Below are positions 27,318 to 34,616 of a DNA stretch of 64,000 bases, piece after piece. A model generated the notes under the pieces. That model did not search any database and was not told where the DNA came from. It saw only the letters and a list, made by a program, of their open reading frames with translations. Both the position numbers and the translations under genes were made by a program. This DNA is from Gemmata palustris (GTDB lineage: Bacteria > Planctomycetota > Planctomycetia > Gemmatales > Gemmataceae). The DNA lies in the NCBI RefSeq assembly GCF_017939745.1, contig NZ_JAGKQQ010000001.1, positions 3,038,001 through 3,102,000 on the forward strand, given 5' to 3'. Position 1 is the stretch's first letter. Every line of letters begins with the position of its first letter.

Positions 27318-27770
27318 TTGGCCGATCTCGACGACCGTCTGACGCTGGCCTTCGCAGAGTTCCTTTGTGTGGATCGGGGTCGGCTCTGGACCGGCGACCC
27401 GTGGGGCGGCCCCGGGTACTACGGCGTGCGCGTCGCCGCGGTCACCTCGGATGCCGCAGAGGTGGAACTGGCGGTCACGTTCCGAGCGGGCGTCACCTAT
27501 TGCTGTTTCGAGTCGAGTTGCCACTTCCCGCACCACGCGAGTGGGTGGCAACGGTTGCGTGAGTGCCTGGACCGACACGACCTTGCACAGCTGCCCTTGC
27601 CGATCATCCGCACGTTCCGGGGTGTGATCGAGCCGGGTGCCGTGATGCAGCCGGAAATCGGGCCGGGAACCAGGTGGGTGCATGAGGGGGCGCAGTACAC
27701 GAACGGTCCGCGGCACCCGATCACCACAAGGCACGCCGAACCAGGCGCTGCACCTGACCCGGCCCGCTGA
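27318..27770 (+). CDS. Cassette 2: hypothetical soluble protein
   Basis: A 150-residue protein starting TTG with GGAGAGG six bases ahead. It has no signal peptide or membrane segment. It has three Cys in a short stretch (YCCFESSCHFPHH) and a Trp/Tyr-rich second half. Its last codons lie inside site C, giving the tail HAEPGAAPDPAR, almost the same tail as cassette 1 although the proteins are unrelated. I do not recognise the family. Confidence 0.6.
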   Translation: MADLDDRLTLAFAEFLCVDRGRLWTGDPWGGPGYYGVRVAAVTSDAAEVELAVTFRAGVTYCCFESSCHFPHHASGWQRLRECLDRHDLAQLPLPIIRTFRGVIEPGAVMQPEIGPGTRWVHEGAQYTNGPRHPITTRHAEPGAAPDPAR

Positions 27771-27825
27771 CATGTGACGCGCCGCTCATCCGGTGATGGC
27801 GGTGCCGGTGAGCGGTATGTTCGGC
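27735..27825 (+). repeat. attC site C, 91 bp
   Basis: R'' GCCGAAC at 27735-27741, L'' GCTGCACC at 27747-27754, L' GGTGAGC at 27807-27813, R' GTTCGGC at 27819-27825. R'' and R' are exact reverse complements; L'' has the extra G. The central CGCTCATCCGGTGATGGCGG is shared with sites A, D and F. Confidence 0.9.
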
Positions 27826-27843
27826 CGCGGAGGAGGGCTACTC

Positions 27844-28413
27844 ATGCGAATTGCGGGCCTGCTCATGGTCGGTGTCGTCCTGACGTGTGGGACTCCGGGA
27901 GGTGGGGCCGCCGATCCGCGTCCCGGCGGGGGCACCGCGACGGCTTGGGGCAAGCCGGTAGACGGCCTCCAAGCCGGCCTCCGCCCGGCCACCAAACCTC
28001 AGCGGGTCACGTCCGGTGTGGTGGCCGAGTTCGAGGTGGTCATCCGCAACGTCCAGGATCGTGGGGCCGTGCTCCTGTCGTACCCTGCCGGTACGTGGTA
28101 CTCGGGCACGGCCGACAAGGGGGTGGTGGCCCTCGGGGCCGGCGGTATCGCGGGCCGCCCGATCCAGGACACCGTCCAACTCAAACCCGACGAGGAGGTC
28201 GTCGTCGGCCGGGTGTTCCTGGGGCTGCCGGGAGCGAAGCCCGCGGCCGGACACCTGATCGAGTTGCCCGCCGGCAAGTATCGGGTCGGATCGGAGGGCG
28301 TGCTACCCTCGCCGAAGCTTGCGCCGCCCAACAACGTTCCTGTGCCGGGTGTGCGATACTGCCCCGAACTGCGGACGGGGTATCTGGACATGGAGTTGCA
28401 GCCCTCCAGGTAG
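27844..28413 (+). CDS. Cassette 3: secreted hypothetical protein
   Basis: A 189-residue protein with an N-terminal signal peptide (MRIAGLLMVGVVLTCG, cleavage likely after GGGAA). A strong GGAGGAGGG site lies eight bases before the ATG at 27844, and 18 bases separate that ATG from the end of site C. The mature part is beta-rich (VVAEFEVVIRNVQDRGAVLL, LELPAGKYRV-like blocks) and resembles extracellular Ig-like proteins of planctomycetes. No catalytic motif is visible. Its stop lies two bases before site D. Confidence 0.7.
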   Translation: MRIAGLLMVGVVLTCGTPGGGAADPRPGGGTATAWGKPVDGLQAGLRPATKPQRVTSGVVAEFEVVIRNVQDRGAVLLSYPAGTWYSGTADKGVVALGAGGIAGRPIQDTVQLKPDEEVVVGRVFLGLPGAKPAAGHLIELPAGKYRVGSEGVLPSPKLAPPNNVPVPGVRYCPELRTGYLDMELQPSR

Positions 28414-28415
28414 CC

Positions 28416-28506
28416 GCCGAACCCGGCGCTGCACCTGACACCGCCTGCTGACTTGGGACGCATCGCTCATCCGATGATGGCGGTGCCGGCGAGCGTATTG
28501 TTCGGC
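28416..28506 (+). repeat. attC site D, 91 bp
   Basis: R'' GCCGAAC at 28416-28422, L'' GCTGCACC at 28428-28435, L' GGCGAGC at 28488-28494, R' GTTCGGC at 28500-28506. One change in L' (T to C) relative to the other sites. It has the same length and central segment type as site C. Confidence 0.88.
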
Positions 28507-28669
28507 GGTAGCCGGGTTGAGAGCGGGTGTGAAAGCGCGGGCGTTCCTCGCACGGACCCGTTACCCTGTTATTGCGCATCGTGTGAAGGCAGCGCTCGCG
28601 CGGTAACTGTGGCCCGGCGAACGCGTTCGGCCTCGGCGTGCGTGGCGCGGGGGCGTATCAGGTCCCGCG

Positions 28670-28695
28670 TTAGTGTGCGAAGCCTCACACACTAA
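28670..28695. repeat. Small hairpin in cassette 4
   Basis: TTAGTGTG and CACACTAA form an 8-bp inverted repeat about 80 bp beyond the stop of the reversed cassette gene. It could end the minus-strand transcript, but there is no T-run. The remaining plus-side part of this cassette (28507-28777) shows no supported gene. Confidence 0.4.
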
Positions 28696-28777
28696 ACACA
28701 GGCTCGGTTGGGGGGAGGCGGCTGAAAGGGCCGAGGCACTACGCTGTTCGTTGCCGACGTGTTGTGAAACATGCCCA

Positions 28778-29437
28778 CTACGCCGCATGCTCCGGCCAAC
28801 CAGCCTCGTTCGCGGAAACGATACCGAAGAACCTCGTTCGACCGAAGAACTCTATCACCCAGGAAGAGTGATGGTCTGGGTCTTCATCCCGCAGGTCGTA
28901 ATACCAGTACCGGCAAAACTGATCACCAAGACTGTTCGGTACAAACCGCACCCAGAACGCCGGCGGGATCTCATACCGCATCACTTGGGCGAACACTCGG
29001 CAGTCTGCGATTGCGGTCCCGAGGTTGTGATAATGGCAGAAGCCGCGGATGATCCGTCGCATCACGATCATCACCCGCTGGTCCCGGTCCGGGTAGATTG
29101 CACGCCGAGGGCCAGCCGTAGTCTCCACCGGGACTATCTGCGCGGCGAGGTCGCGGAGCCAGCGCGGCCCGCTCGGCTTGTCGAAACTCCGGATAACTGG
29201 ACCGTTCCACAACTCCGTCACAGAATCGTTCGCCTCCCCGGCGACCAGCACGACGTTGCGGAATTGAGACTCGGCATCCTGCCAGATTTTCTTGCACTCT
29301 GCACATTCCGGAACCGTCGGCCGCTGGACATTTGAGGGAACCGAACTGGGGTAGAGGCTCCGCTGGATGACGTGCCCCCGCTCACGTGGGTGCTGGCACC
29401 CACCGCAGTAGGCACATGGCTCATGGGTCATCGCCAT
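28778..29437 (-). CDS. Cassette 4: HNH-like zinc-finger protein, reversed in the cassette
   Basis: A 219-residue protein. The N-terminus has an HNH/Zn layout: CAYCGG near residue 7, GHVIQRSLYP near 22, VPECAECKKIW near 41 followed by an acidic/aromatic helix. This is like the family of HNH-type proteins with a CxxCG...DHVxPxSLFP...VPxCxxCN pattern that is often found in cassettes; here the Asp before the first His is Gly and the Asn is Lys, so nuclease activity is doubtful. The ATG at 29437 has GGGGGA upstream; TTG at 29455 is an alternative. Being antisense to the array it needs its own promoter. Confidence 0.68.
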   Translation of the reverse strand: MAMTHEPCAYCGGCQHPRERGHVIQRSLYPSSVPSNVQRPTVPECAECKKIWQDAESQFRNVVLVAGEANDSVTELWNGPVIRSFDKPSGPRWLRDLAAQIVPVETTAGPRRAIYPDRDQRVMIVMRRIIRGFCHYHNLGTAIADCRVFAQVMRYEIPPAFWVRFVPNSLGDQFCRYWYYDLRDEDPDHHSSWVIEFFGRTRFFGIVSANEAGWPEHAA

Positions 29438-29533
29438 AAGTGTTCCCCCGTTCAAAATAGTCTACCGAGGTGGGACAACTATTTGCAGCGCGAGGTTCAG
29501 TCCGTTACTGTTGCTGTAGGAGTAGGTCGTCGC

Positions 29534-29624
29534 GCCGAACCCGGCGCTGCACCGGACCGCGGTTAAATACGCTGTTTTCAGAACGGCTAGCCCATCGCCG
29601 CGGCCGGTGAGCTATATGTTCGGC
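29534..29624 (+). repeat. attC site E, 91 bp
   Basis: R'' GCCGAAC at 29534-29540, L'' GCTGCACC at 29546-29553, L' GGTGAGC at 29606-29612, R' GTTCGGC at 29618-29624. The centre differs from the other sites (CGGTTAAATACGCTGTTTTC) while both ends and the total length are kept, which is the attC pattern and not that of a simple copied repeat. Confidence 0.9.
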
Positions 29625-29671
29625 CACAGAAGAACCTCCGTCAGGTTAGATCCCCTACGAGGGCGCCACAT

Positions 29672-30040
29672 ATGCCCGTTAACAACGCTGATGTCGGTCC
29701 AGTCGTTCAGCTCTGTCAGCAGCACCATCAGCGAGTTCGCTATGGGGTGTTGGGCGCGGCGATAAGCACACGAGTCGGAAACCCCAACGCCCAACCGCAG
29801 AACTATGCGCAGGCAACGGTCGCGATGATCAATGCGTTCTTCGGCGGAATCGGCCCAGCCGCATCTTGGGTAGTTGAGGAGACAGGATTCCCGACCGGTT
29901 ACGGCGCACCGCCGAACGCGAATTTTGATCCGCACTGGTCCACAATGACTCCGCTGCACAACACCGTTGCGGGGTTTCTGGTGTGGCTAGATTCAACTGC
30001 CCCTGGATGGGATGCCAACCTTCAGAGCACGTATCCCTGA
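29672..30040 (+). CDS. Cassette 5: hypothetical soluble protein
   Basis: A 122-residue protein beginning MPVNNADVGPVVQLCQQ, with GAGGG about nine bases ahead of the ATG. No signal peptide or membrane segment; a mid segment is Ala/Gly/Pro-rich and the C-terminal part holds FLVWLDSTAPGWD. Its stop lies 55 bp before site F. I do not recognise the family. Confidence 0.6.
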   Translation: MPVNNADVGPVVQLCQQHHQRVRYGVLGAAISTRVGNPNAQPQNYAQATVAMINAFFGGIGPAASWVVEETGFPTGYGAPPNANFDPHWSTMTPLHNTVAGFLVWLDSTAPGWDANLQSTYP

Positions 30041-30095
30041 TCGGGGAGCGTCGAGTCGTGCAGGGCGTTGTGCCAGCCTGACAGTTCAAACGCGC

Positions 30096-30189
30096 GCCGA
30101 ACCCGGCGCCGCACCGCCGGCTGATTCGGGGCGTACCGCTCATCCGGTGATGGCGGTGCCGGTGAGCTGGATGTTGGCAGGTGTTGGGC
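30096..30189 (+). repeat. attC site F, last of the array, altered R' end
   Basis: R'' GCCGAAC at 30096-30102, L'' GCCGCACC at 30108-30115, L' GGTGAGC at 30161-30167. The expected R' is replaced by GTTGGCA at 30173-30179; ten bases further a consensus GTTRRRY core, GTTGGGC, lies at 30183-30189 and overlaps the flanking inverted repeat. Either the site is degenerate or its end was reshaped when the flank repeat arrived. Confidence 0.7.
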
Positions 30190-30209
30190 ACAGCCCGACC
30201 TACGAATCG
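30186..30209 (-). repeat. Right 24-bp flanking inverted repeat of the cassette array
   Basis: Exact reverse complement of 26724-26747. It starts inside the possible R' core of the last attC site, so the array and the flank repeat touch on this side, while 55 bp separate them on the left. Confidence 0.85.
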
Positions 30210-30223
30210 GTAACACCGGAACT

Positions 30224-30270
30224 CGAGTCGGCCCCTCGCTCCAAACCGAAGTGAGGGGCCGACTCGTTTT
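30224..30270 (+). terminator. Rho-independent terminator after the cassette array
   Basis: A 14-bp perfect stem (30224-30237 with 30253-30266), 15-base loop, followed by TTTT and then GTTG. It would stop plus-strand transcription running through the array before the convergent WD40-like gene. Confidence 0.85.
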
Positions 30271-30319
30271 GTTGGGCCGCGCCCCTTACCGCGAGCGCGT
30301 GGCGCGACGGACCAGAGCG

Positions 30320-31303
30320 CTACAAATCAATGTCCCAGAGAACGATCTGGCCAACATCGCTCCCCGCCGCCATGAGTAGCCCGTCGGGGCTGAACGCGAC
30401 GGACCGCATCCGGCCGATGTCCCAGGCGAACGACCGCGCGAGGCCCCACGTCGCGGTCTCGTACACGTTCACGCTCTGGTCGTTACTCGCGGCCGCGAGG
30501 TAGCGCCCCGTCGGGTCGAACGCCACCCCCGTGAAGTGCCCCCGCCCCGCCCCGCGAATCTTCTGCGGCTTGCGGGCGAGGTCGCGCGCGTCCCAGACCA
30601 ACAACGACGGCCCACCCCGAACGACGAGGCTCGCGCCGTCCGGGGAAAACAGGAGTTGATTCACGGTCCGCCCGGGGATCGGGATCTTCCCACGAACCTG
30701 CCCGGTGCCGGGATCGCGGGTCACCAGTTCGTACACCTGGTCCCGAACGGCGATACCGCTCTCGATGTCGTGGGTGACGATAAGCTCTTCGGTCGGGGCG
30801 CACGCGATCTGTGAGGTGGAGAAGCGACTCGCGGACGGCGCGATCTCCCAGTCCTCGGTCGGTGCGTCGGCGGGTAATTGGCGCCAGCGGACGAGTCGTC
30901 TCGTGCGCCAATCCGTCCTGTAAACGTGCCCGACGAACCACTCGCCGGAGGGGTGCGTGTCCAGGACGAACGAGTTCCCGCCGCTCCACCCCAACCGGGT
31001 CACGGCCCCGTTCGTCAGGTCGATCGCAAAATACGCCGACGTGTGCTCGTCCGGGTAATCGTACCCGGTCCCGACGTAGAGCCACCGACCCGCCGGGTTG
31101 ACCGCGAACCCGGCAATCAGTTGGTCGGCGAGCAGTTGCGAGACCGGGGCCGGTCCGCCGGCCAGGTCCCAGACGTCGATGCCCCGGTTGTTGGGTTCGT
31201 AGCGGAGGTCGGGAACGTTGGTCCCCGCCGCAAACAGCCGCCGGCCATCGCGGGCGAACGCCACCTGATCGACGACCCGCATCCGGCTGGTTAGGAACCG
31301 CAT
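30320..31303 (-). CDS. WD40-like beta-propeller protein
   Basis: A 327-residue protein starting MRFLTSRMRVVDQVAF, with GGGGAG about nine bases before the ATG; the frame is open 31 codons further up but without a good site. It has propeller repeats with FARDGRRLFAAG, LLFSPDGASLVVRG, VAFDPTGRYLAAAS...VNVYE and VAFSPDGLLMAAGSDVG...LWDI. No signal peptide. Stand-alone propellers of this size are common Gemmata paralogs; the partner is unknown. It is convergent with the cassette array. Confidence 0.85.
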   Translation of the reverse strand: MRFLTSRMRVVDQVAFARDGRRLFAAGTNVPDLRYEPNNRGIDVWDLAGGPAPVSQLLADQLIAGFAVNPAGRWLYVGTGYDYPDEHTSAYFAIDLTNGAVTRLGWSGGNSFVLDTHPSGEWFVGHVYRTDWRTRRLVRWRQLPADAPTEDWEIAPSASRFSTSQIACAPTEELIVTHDIESGIAVRDQVYELVTRDPGTGQVRGKIPIPGRTVNQLLFSPDGASLVVRGGPSLLVWDARDLARKPQKIRGAGRGHFTGVAFDPTGRYLAAASNDQSVNVYETATWGLARSFAWDIGRMRSVAFSPDGLLMAAGSDVGQIVLWDIDL

Positions 31304-31846
31304 CCCGTCACTCCCCAATGACAAACAACCGCGTCCCGCGGACCTTTGGCAATGCTGCGTCCAAAGGTACGCGGGGGGCAACTCTCGGCACTTCAATGGG
31401 CATTTTTAGTTGTTTTTTGTTAATTTGTACACTATAATTAAGAGGTGGCGCCCATTGATAACGCTAGCGCGGCTTTTGTTGTGTGTGAGGGCAGACACGG
31501 TTCATACTCGCGGAGCGAATTCGCTCGAAAAAAGACCCCGCGTCGCTCATTCCCTGGCCCGAAATGTCAGCCAATGTTAGCCCCCACACCGGGGCATAAA
31601 GAAGCGAAAATGCGGAAAACGCTGGAAATAGCAGGAGTTCGCGGGGTGCGGGTGGGTGTAAAACCGGTCCCGGCTCAAAATGTTAGCAAATGTTAGCCGG
31701 CGCGCGCTGCGTGGAAGATGTGGGGCACGCGGTGCAGGGGATGATACCACGGGACGCACGGTTCGCCTCACACACGTGCGAGACGAGGCCCGGGGCTTCT
31801 TCATACGTTGACAGAAACTTCTCCACCCGATCGCCCGGGTCCAGGC
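31304..31846. other. Intergenic region with a promoter and two TGTTAGC direct repeats
   Basis: 543 bp between the divergent WD40-like gene and nadB. An AT-rich part (31400-31440) holds a good promoter. Two TGTTAGC-type direct repeats lie at 31561-31583 and 31677-31700; the second is nearly perfect with an 11-bp period. No gene is supported. Confidence 0.5.
31410..31438 (+). promoter_or_regulatory. Candidate sigma-70-type promoter
   Basis: TTGTTT at 31410-31415, 17-bp spacer, TATAAT at 31433-31438. It reads toward nadB, 409 bp ahead, with both TGTTAGC repeats in the presumed leader. Confidence 0.55.
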
Positions 31847-33466
31847 ATGTCCGCTGCGAACCGCTATCTGGTTTCCTTCGACGCACGCGACACGTTCCAC
31901 CGGTTCGCGGACGTACTCATCATCGGCGCGGGAATCGCCGGGCTGCGCGCCGCGCTCGAAGTCCCCTCCGATCTCTCGGTGCTCGTCGTCACGAAGGACC
32001 GCGTGACCGAGAGCAACAGTTCCTACGCGCAGGGCGGCATCGCGGGCGTGCGCTCCCCCGAGGACACGTTCGAGAACCACGTCGAGGACACGCTCGTCGC
32101 GGGCGACGGGCTGTGCGACCGCGAGGTGGTGGAACTCGTGGTCCGCGAGGCGCCGCACCAGATCGAAAAACTGATCGAGTTCGGCACGAAGTTCGACGAG
32201 GAGAACGGCCAGCTCGCGCTCACCCGCGAGGGCGGGCACAGCCACCGCCGCATCGTTCACGCGCTCGGCGACTCGACCGGCTTCGAGATGATGCGCGCTA
32301 CCATCGCTTACGCGCGCACGCGGCCCAACATCCGCATCTGGGACGACACCTTTACTATCGACCTGCTCACTCACGAAGGCGCGTGCTGCGGCGCGGTGGT
32401 CGCGCGCAACGGGATGGGGAAGTTCCTCATCTGGGCGAAGCAAGTGATTCTCGCATCCGGCGGGTGCGGGATGGTGTACCGCGAAACGACGAACCCGCCC
32501 GTCGCAACCGGCGACGGGATGGCCGCGGCGTACCGCGCGGGCGCGGAACTCCGGGACATGGAGTTCATGCAGTTCCACCCCACGGTGCTGTACGTCGCGG
32601 GTTCGGCGCGCTACCTCGTGAGCGAAGCGGTGCGCGGCGAGGGCGCGTACTTGCGGGACGTGAACGGCGAGCGCTTCATGCCCGCGAGCGACCCGCGCGG
32701 CGAACTCGCACCGCGCGACGTGGTGGCCCGCGCCATCTTCCGCACGATGGAGAAGACGCAACACCCGAACGTCTATCTCGATCTCGCGCACCTCGACCCA
32801 GTGATGGTGTTGAACCGGTTCCCCGGTATCAACCGCGTGTGCAAGAGCTTCGGGTTAGACATCACGAAGGACCGTATCCCGGTGCGCCCCGGGGCGCACT
32901 ACATGGTCGGCGGCGTGACCGTGGACCAACACGGGCGCACGACGGTACCGGGTCTGTGGGCCGCGGGCGAAGTGACCTCCAGCGGGCTGCACGGCGCGAA
33001 CCGGCTCGCGTCGAACAGCTTGATCGAAGGGCTGGTGTACGGCACGCTCTGCGGGCGCGGCGCGGCGGACGCGATCCGCAAGATGCCGCGCGACATGATC
33101 GCGTACCCGATCCGCTCCGCGATCCCCCCCGCCGAAGAGGGCACCGGACTCGACCTCGCGGACCTCATGGCGTCGTTGCGGAGCTTGATGGTCCGCAAAA
33201 TGGGGATCGTCCGCGAGCGCACGCGACTGCTCGAAGCCAAAGAAGACCTGCGGTTCTGGTGCCGGTACGCCCTTTCCCGCGAGTTCGATGGGAAGACCGG
33301 CTGGGAACTTCAAAACCTGCTCACGATCGCGCGCCTGATGATCGCGTCGGCTCTCGCACGCGACGAGTCTCGCGGCACGCACTTCCGGAGCGACTTCCCC
33401 GCGCGCGACGACCAGCGCTGGGGACTGCGGCACGTCGCGAGCGAGCCGTTCGTCGCACTTTCTTGA
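31847..33466 (+). CDS. nadB: L-aspartate oxidase
   Basis: A 539-residue FAD enzyme that oxidises L-aspartate to iminoaspartate, the first step of bacterial NAD synthesis. It has the FAD motif VLIIGAGIAGLRAALE, the SSYAQGGIAG block, TREGGHSHRRIVHALGD, RPGAHYMVGGVTVD and GLWAAGEVTSSGLHGANRLASNSLIEG, all typical of NadB rather than of succinate dehydrogenase subunit A. The ATG at 31847 was chosen because NadB proteins start a few residues before the FAD motif; an in-frame TTG at 31808 would add 13 residues. No nadA or nadC lies nearby. Confidence 0.93.
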   Translation: MSAANRYLVSFDARDTFHRFADVLIIGAGIAGLRAALEVPSDLSVLVVTKDRVTESNSSYAQGGIAGVRSPEDTFENHVEDTLVAGDGLCDREVVELVVREAPHQIEKLIEFGTKFDEENGQLALTREGGHSHRRIVHALGDSTGFEMMRATIAYARTRPNIRIWDDTFTIDLLTHEGACCGAVVARNGMGKFLIWAKQVILASGGCGMVYRETTNPPVATGDGMAAAYRAGAELRDMEFMQFHPTVLYVAGSARYLVSEAVRGEGAYLRDVNGERFMPASDPRGELAPRDVVARAIFRTMEKTQHPNVYLDLAHLDPVMVLNRFPGINRVCKSFGLDITKDRIPVRPGAHYMVGGVTVDQHGRTTVPGLWAAGEVTSSGLHGANRLASNSLIEGLVYGTLCGRGAADAIRKMPRDMIAYPIRSAIPPAEEGTGLDLADLMASLRSLMVRKMGIVRERTRLLEAKEDLRFWCRYALSREFDGKTGWELQNLLTIARLMIASALARDESRGTHFRSDFPARDDQRWGLRHVASEPFVALS

Positions 33467-33540
33467 AGTCTTCCGCAATCCGGCACGAGGAGCGCTCCGT
33501 CTGGTCTGTATCGCCCGCTTCACATCTCGGGAGCGTTGCC

Positions 33541-34128
33541 ATGAAACTGTTCGTACTCGCGGTCGCGGCCCTGTTCGTGCTCGCGGCGTCGGTGTCGGCG
33601 GAGGACAAGAAGCCGGCGGGACCAATTACCCTCAAACTGGTCGCGAAGACCGACAAGTACAAGTTCGACGGCGGCGGCAAAACGGCCGACGAGTACAAGA
33701 AGGAGTTGGAAGCGATCGTGAAGAAGCAGGCCGACGGCGAAGCGGTGCGCTCGCCCAAGCCCCCGGCCGTGGACCTCGTGCTCCAACTCACCAACACCTC
33801 GAAGGAAGAGGTCACGATCTATGTGGGCGGCGACCCGAACGTGTTCACCTTCGACCTGACCGGCGGCCCCGGCACGGTGGCGATGAACAGCGGGCTGGCG
33901 TTCACCGCCGACTTCCGCCTGCCCAACGCAGTAACGCTGGCCGCGGGGAAGTCGCACGAGATCCCGGTGAAGCAACTCTCGGACGGCAGTCGCGGTTCGT
34001 CGCGCTTCGTCTACTGGACCGGCCCCGGCGAGTACAAGCTCTCGGCCAAGTACCAGCTCTCCGACAAGGACGGCGGAAAGGGCACGGAATTGACCAGCGA
34101 ACCGGTGAAGATCACCGTCGAGAAGTAG
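33541..34128 (+). CDS. Secreted hypothetical protein
   Basis: A 195-residue protein with a clear signal peptide (MKLFVLAVAALFVLAASVSA). The mature part is beta-rich: VDLVLQLTNTSKEEVTIYVGGD, a GEYKLSAKYQLSDK block and a final EPVKITVEK, giving an Ig-like or transport-associated fold. It starts 74 bp after nadB. Similar small exported proteins are common in planctomycetes; no function is known. Confidence 0.8.
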   Translation: MKLFVLAVAALFVLAASVSAEDKKPAGPITLKLVAKTDKYKFDGGGKTADEYKKELEAIVKKQADGEAVRSPKPPAVDLVLQLTNTSKEEVTIYVGGDPNVFTFDLTGGPGTVAMNSGLAFTADFRLPNAVTLAAGKSHEIPVKQLSDGSRGSSRFVYWTGPGEYKLSAKYQLSDKDGGKGTELTSEPVKITVEK

Positions 34129-34235
34129 GTGGATCGGGTGATGGAATTGCGGCCCGGCGACGCGCTAAATGTGCTTCGCGCGGGCCGCGTGCGTGTTGAT
34201 GAGTGAACACGTGTTTTGTCTGGAGATAGTGTCAT

Positions 34236-34577
34236 ATGACCGCGTATTGTATGGTCTTCTTTCAGTCGGGCGCCTGTGACCTCGATACCGCTTTCCGCTC
34301 GTTAACTAGCTACGGGCTCACTGTTACTCGACGAGACGACGAACTTGTTGTCGGCCGCTCCGGAAGTCCTGATTTCCGCGTCCGGCACGCAAGGGCGGAT
34401 TGGGTGCGTGCCGAGGCCGCAGAAATCAGCGAGGGCACTCCTCACGCGGCCGCCATGCAGGAATGCAGCGAGCTATTCGAGATCAGTTTCGACAACTTGG
34501 ACGAGGTGCTGGACGAAATCAACACACTCATAGAAATCCACAGGGCTCCGCACGGATTGGCCTTGGGTAAGGTGTAG
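34236..34577 (+). CDS. Hypothetical small protein
   Basis: A 113-residue acidic protein without signal peptide or membrane segment. It begins MTAYCMVFFQSGACDLD and has a helical C-terminal half (LFEISFDNLDEVLDEINTL). The ATG follows an AGATAGTGTCAT stretch with GGAG further up. It looks like a small alpha/beta domain; I do not recognise the family. Its end abuts the IS remnant. Confidence 0.6.
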   Translation: MTAYCMVFFQSGACDLDTAFRSLTSYGLTVTRRDDELVVGRSGSPDFRVRHARADWVRAEAAEISEGTPHAAAMQECSELFEISFDNLDEVLDEINTLIEIHRAPHGLALGKV

Positions 34578-34616
34578 CGTTTGGGTATGCGTGCAGCTCC
34601 AAGCGAGGAACTGTAT

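Larger units (their letters stand above)
26803..30189 (+). mobile_element. Integron-type gene cassette array without integrase (CALIN)
   Basis: Five complete attC-like sites and one half site, all in the + orientation, separate five cassettes of about 430, 530, 680, 1120 and 560 bp. Complete sites share a 7-bp R'' core (GCCGAAC), an L'' block GCTGCACC, an L' block GGTGAGC and an R' core GTTCGGC. L'' equals the reverse complement of L' plus one extra G, the extrahelical base typical of attC. Cassettes carry one small gene each, four on the + strand and one reversed. No tyrosine recombinase of IntI type and no attI are seen in this window, so mobility would need an integrase from elsewhere. Inverted repeats of 24 bp and a terminator at 30224 mark the surroundings. 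Confidence 0.88.

Noticed and set aside
28507-28777. A second gene on the + strand of cassette 4
   Set aside because: Short frames there lack a ribosome site and any conserved pattern; one merely crosses the reversed HNH-like gene.
26803-30189. Repeats of 91 bp as a CRISPR array or as plain REP elements
   Set aside because: The units are far longer than CRISPR repeats, the spacing is irregular (about 430 to 1120 bp) and filled with genes; the paired cores with one extra base in L'' and variable centres fit attC instead.
31690-34128. An 812-codon frame that spans nadB
   Set aside because: Its first part is an out-of-frame reading of nadB; only the last 195 codons (from 33541) are a real gene with its own start and signal peptide.
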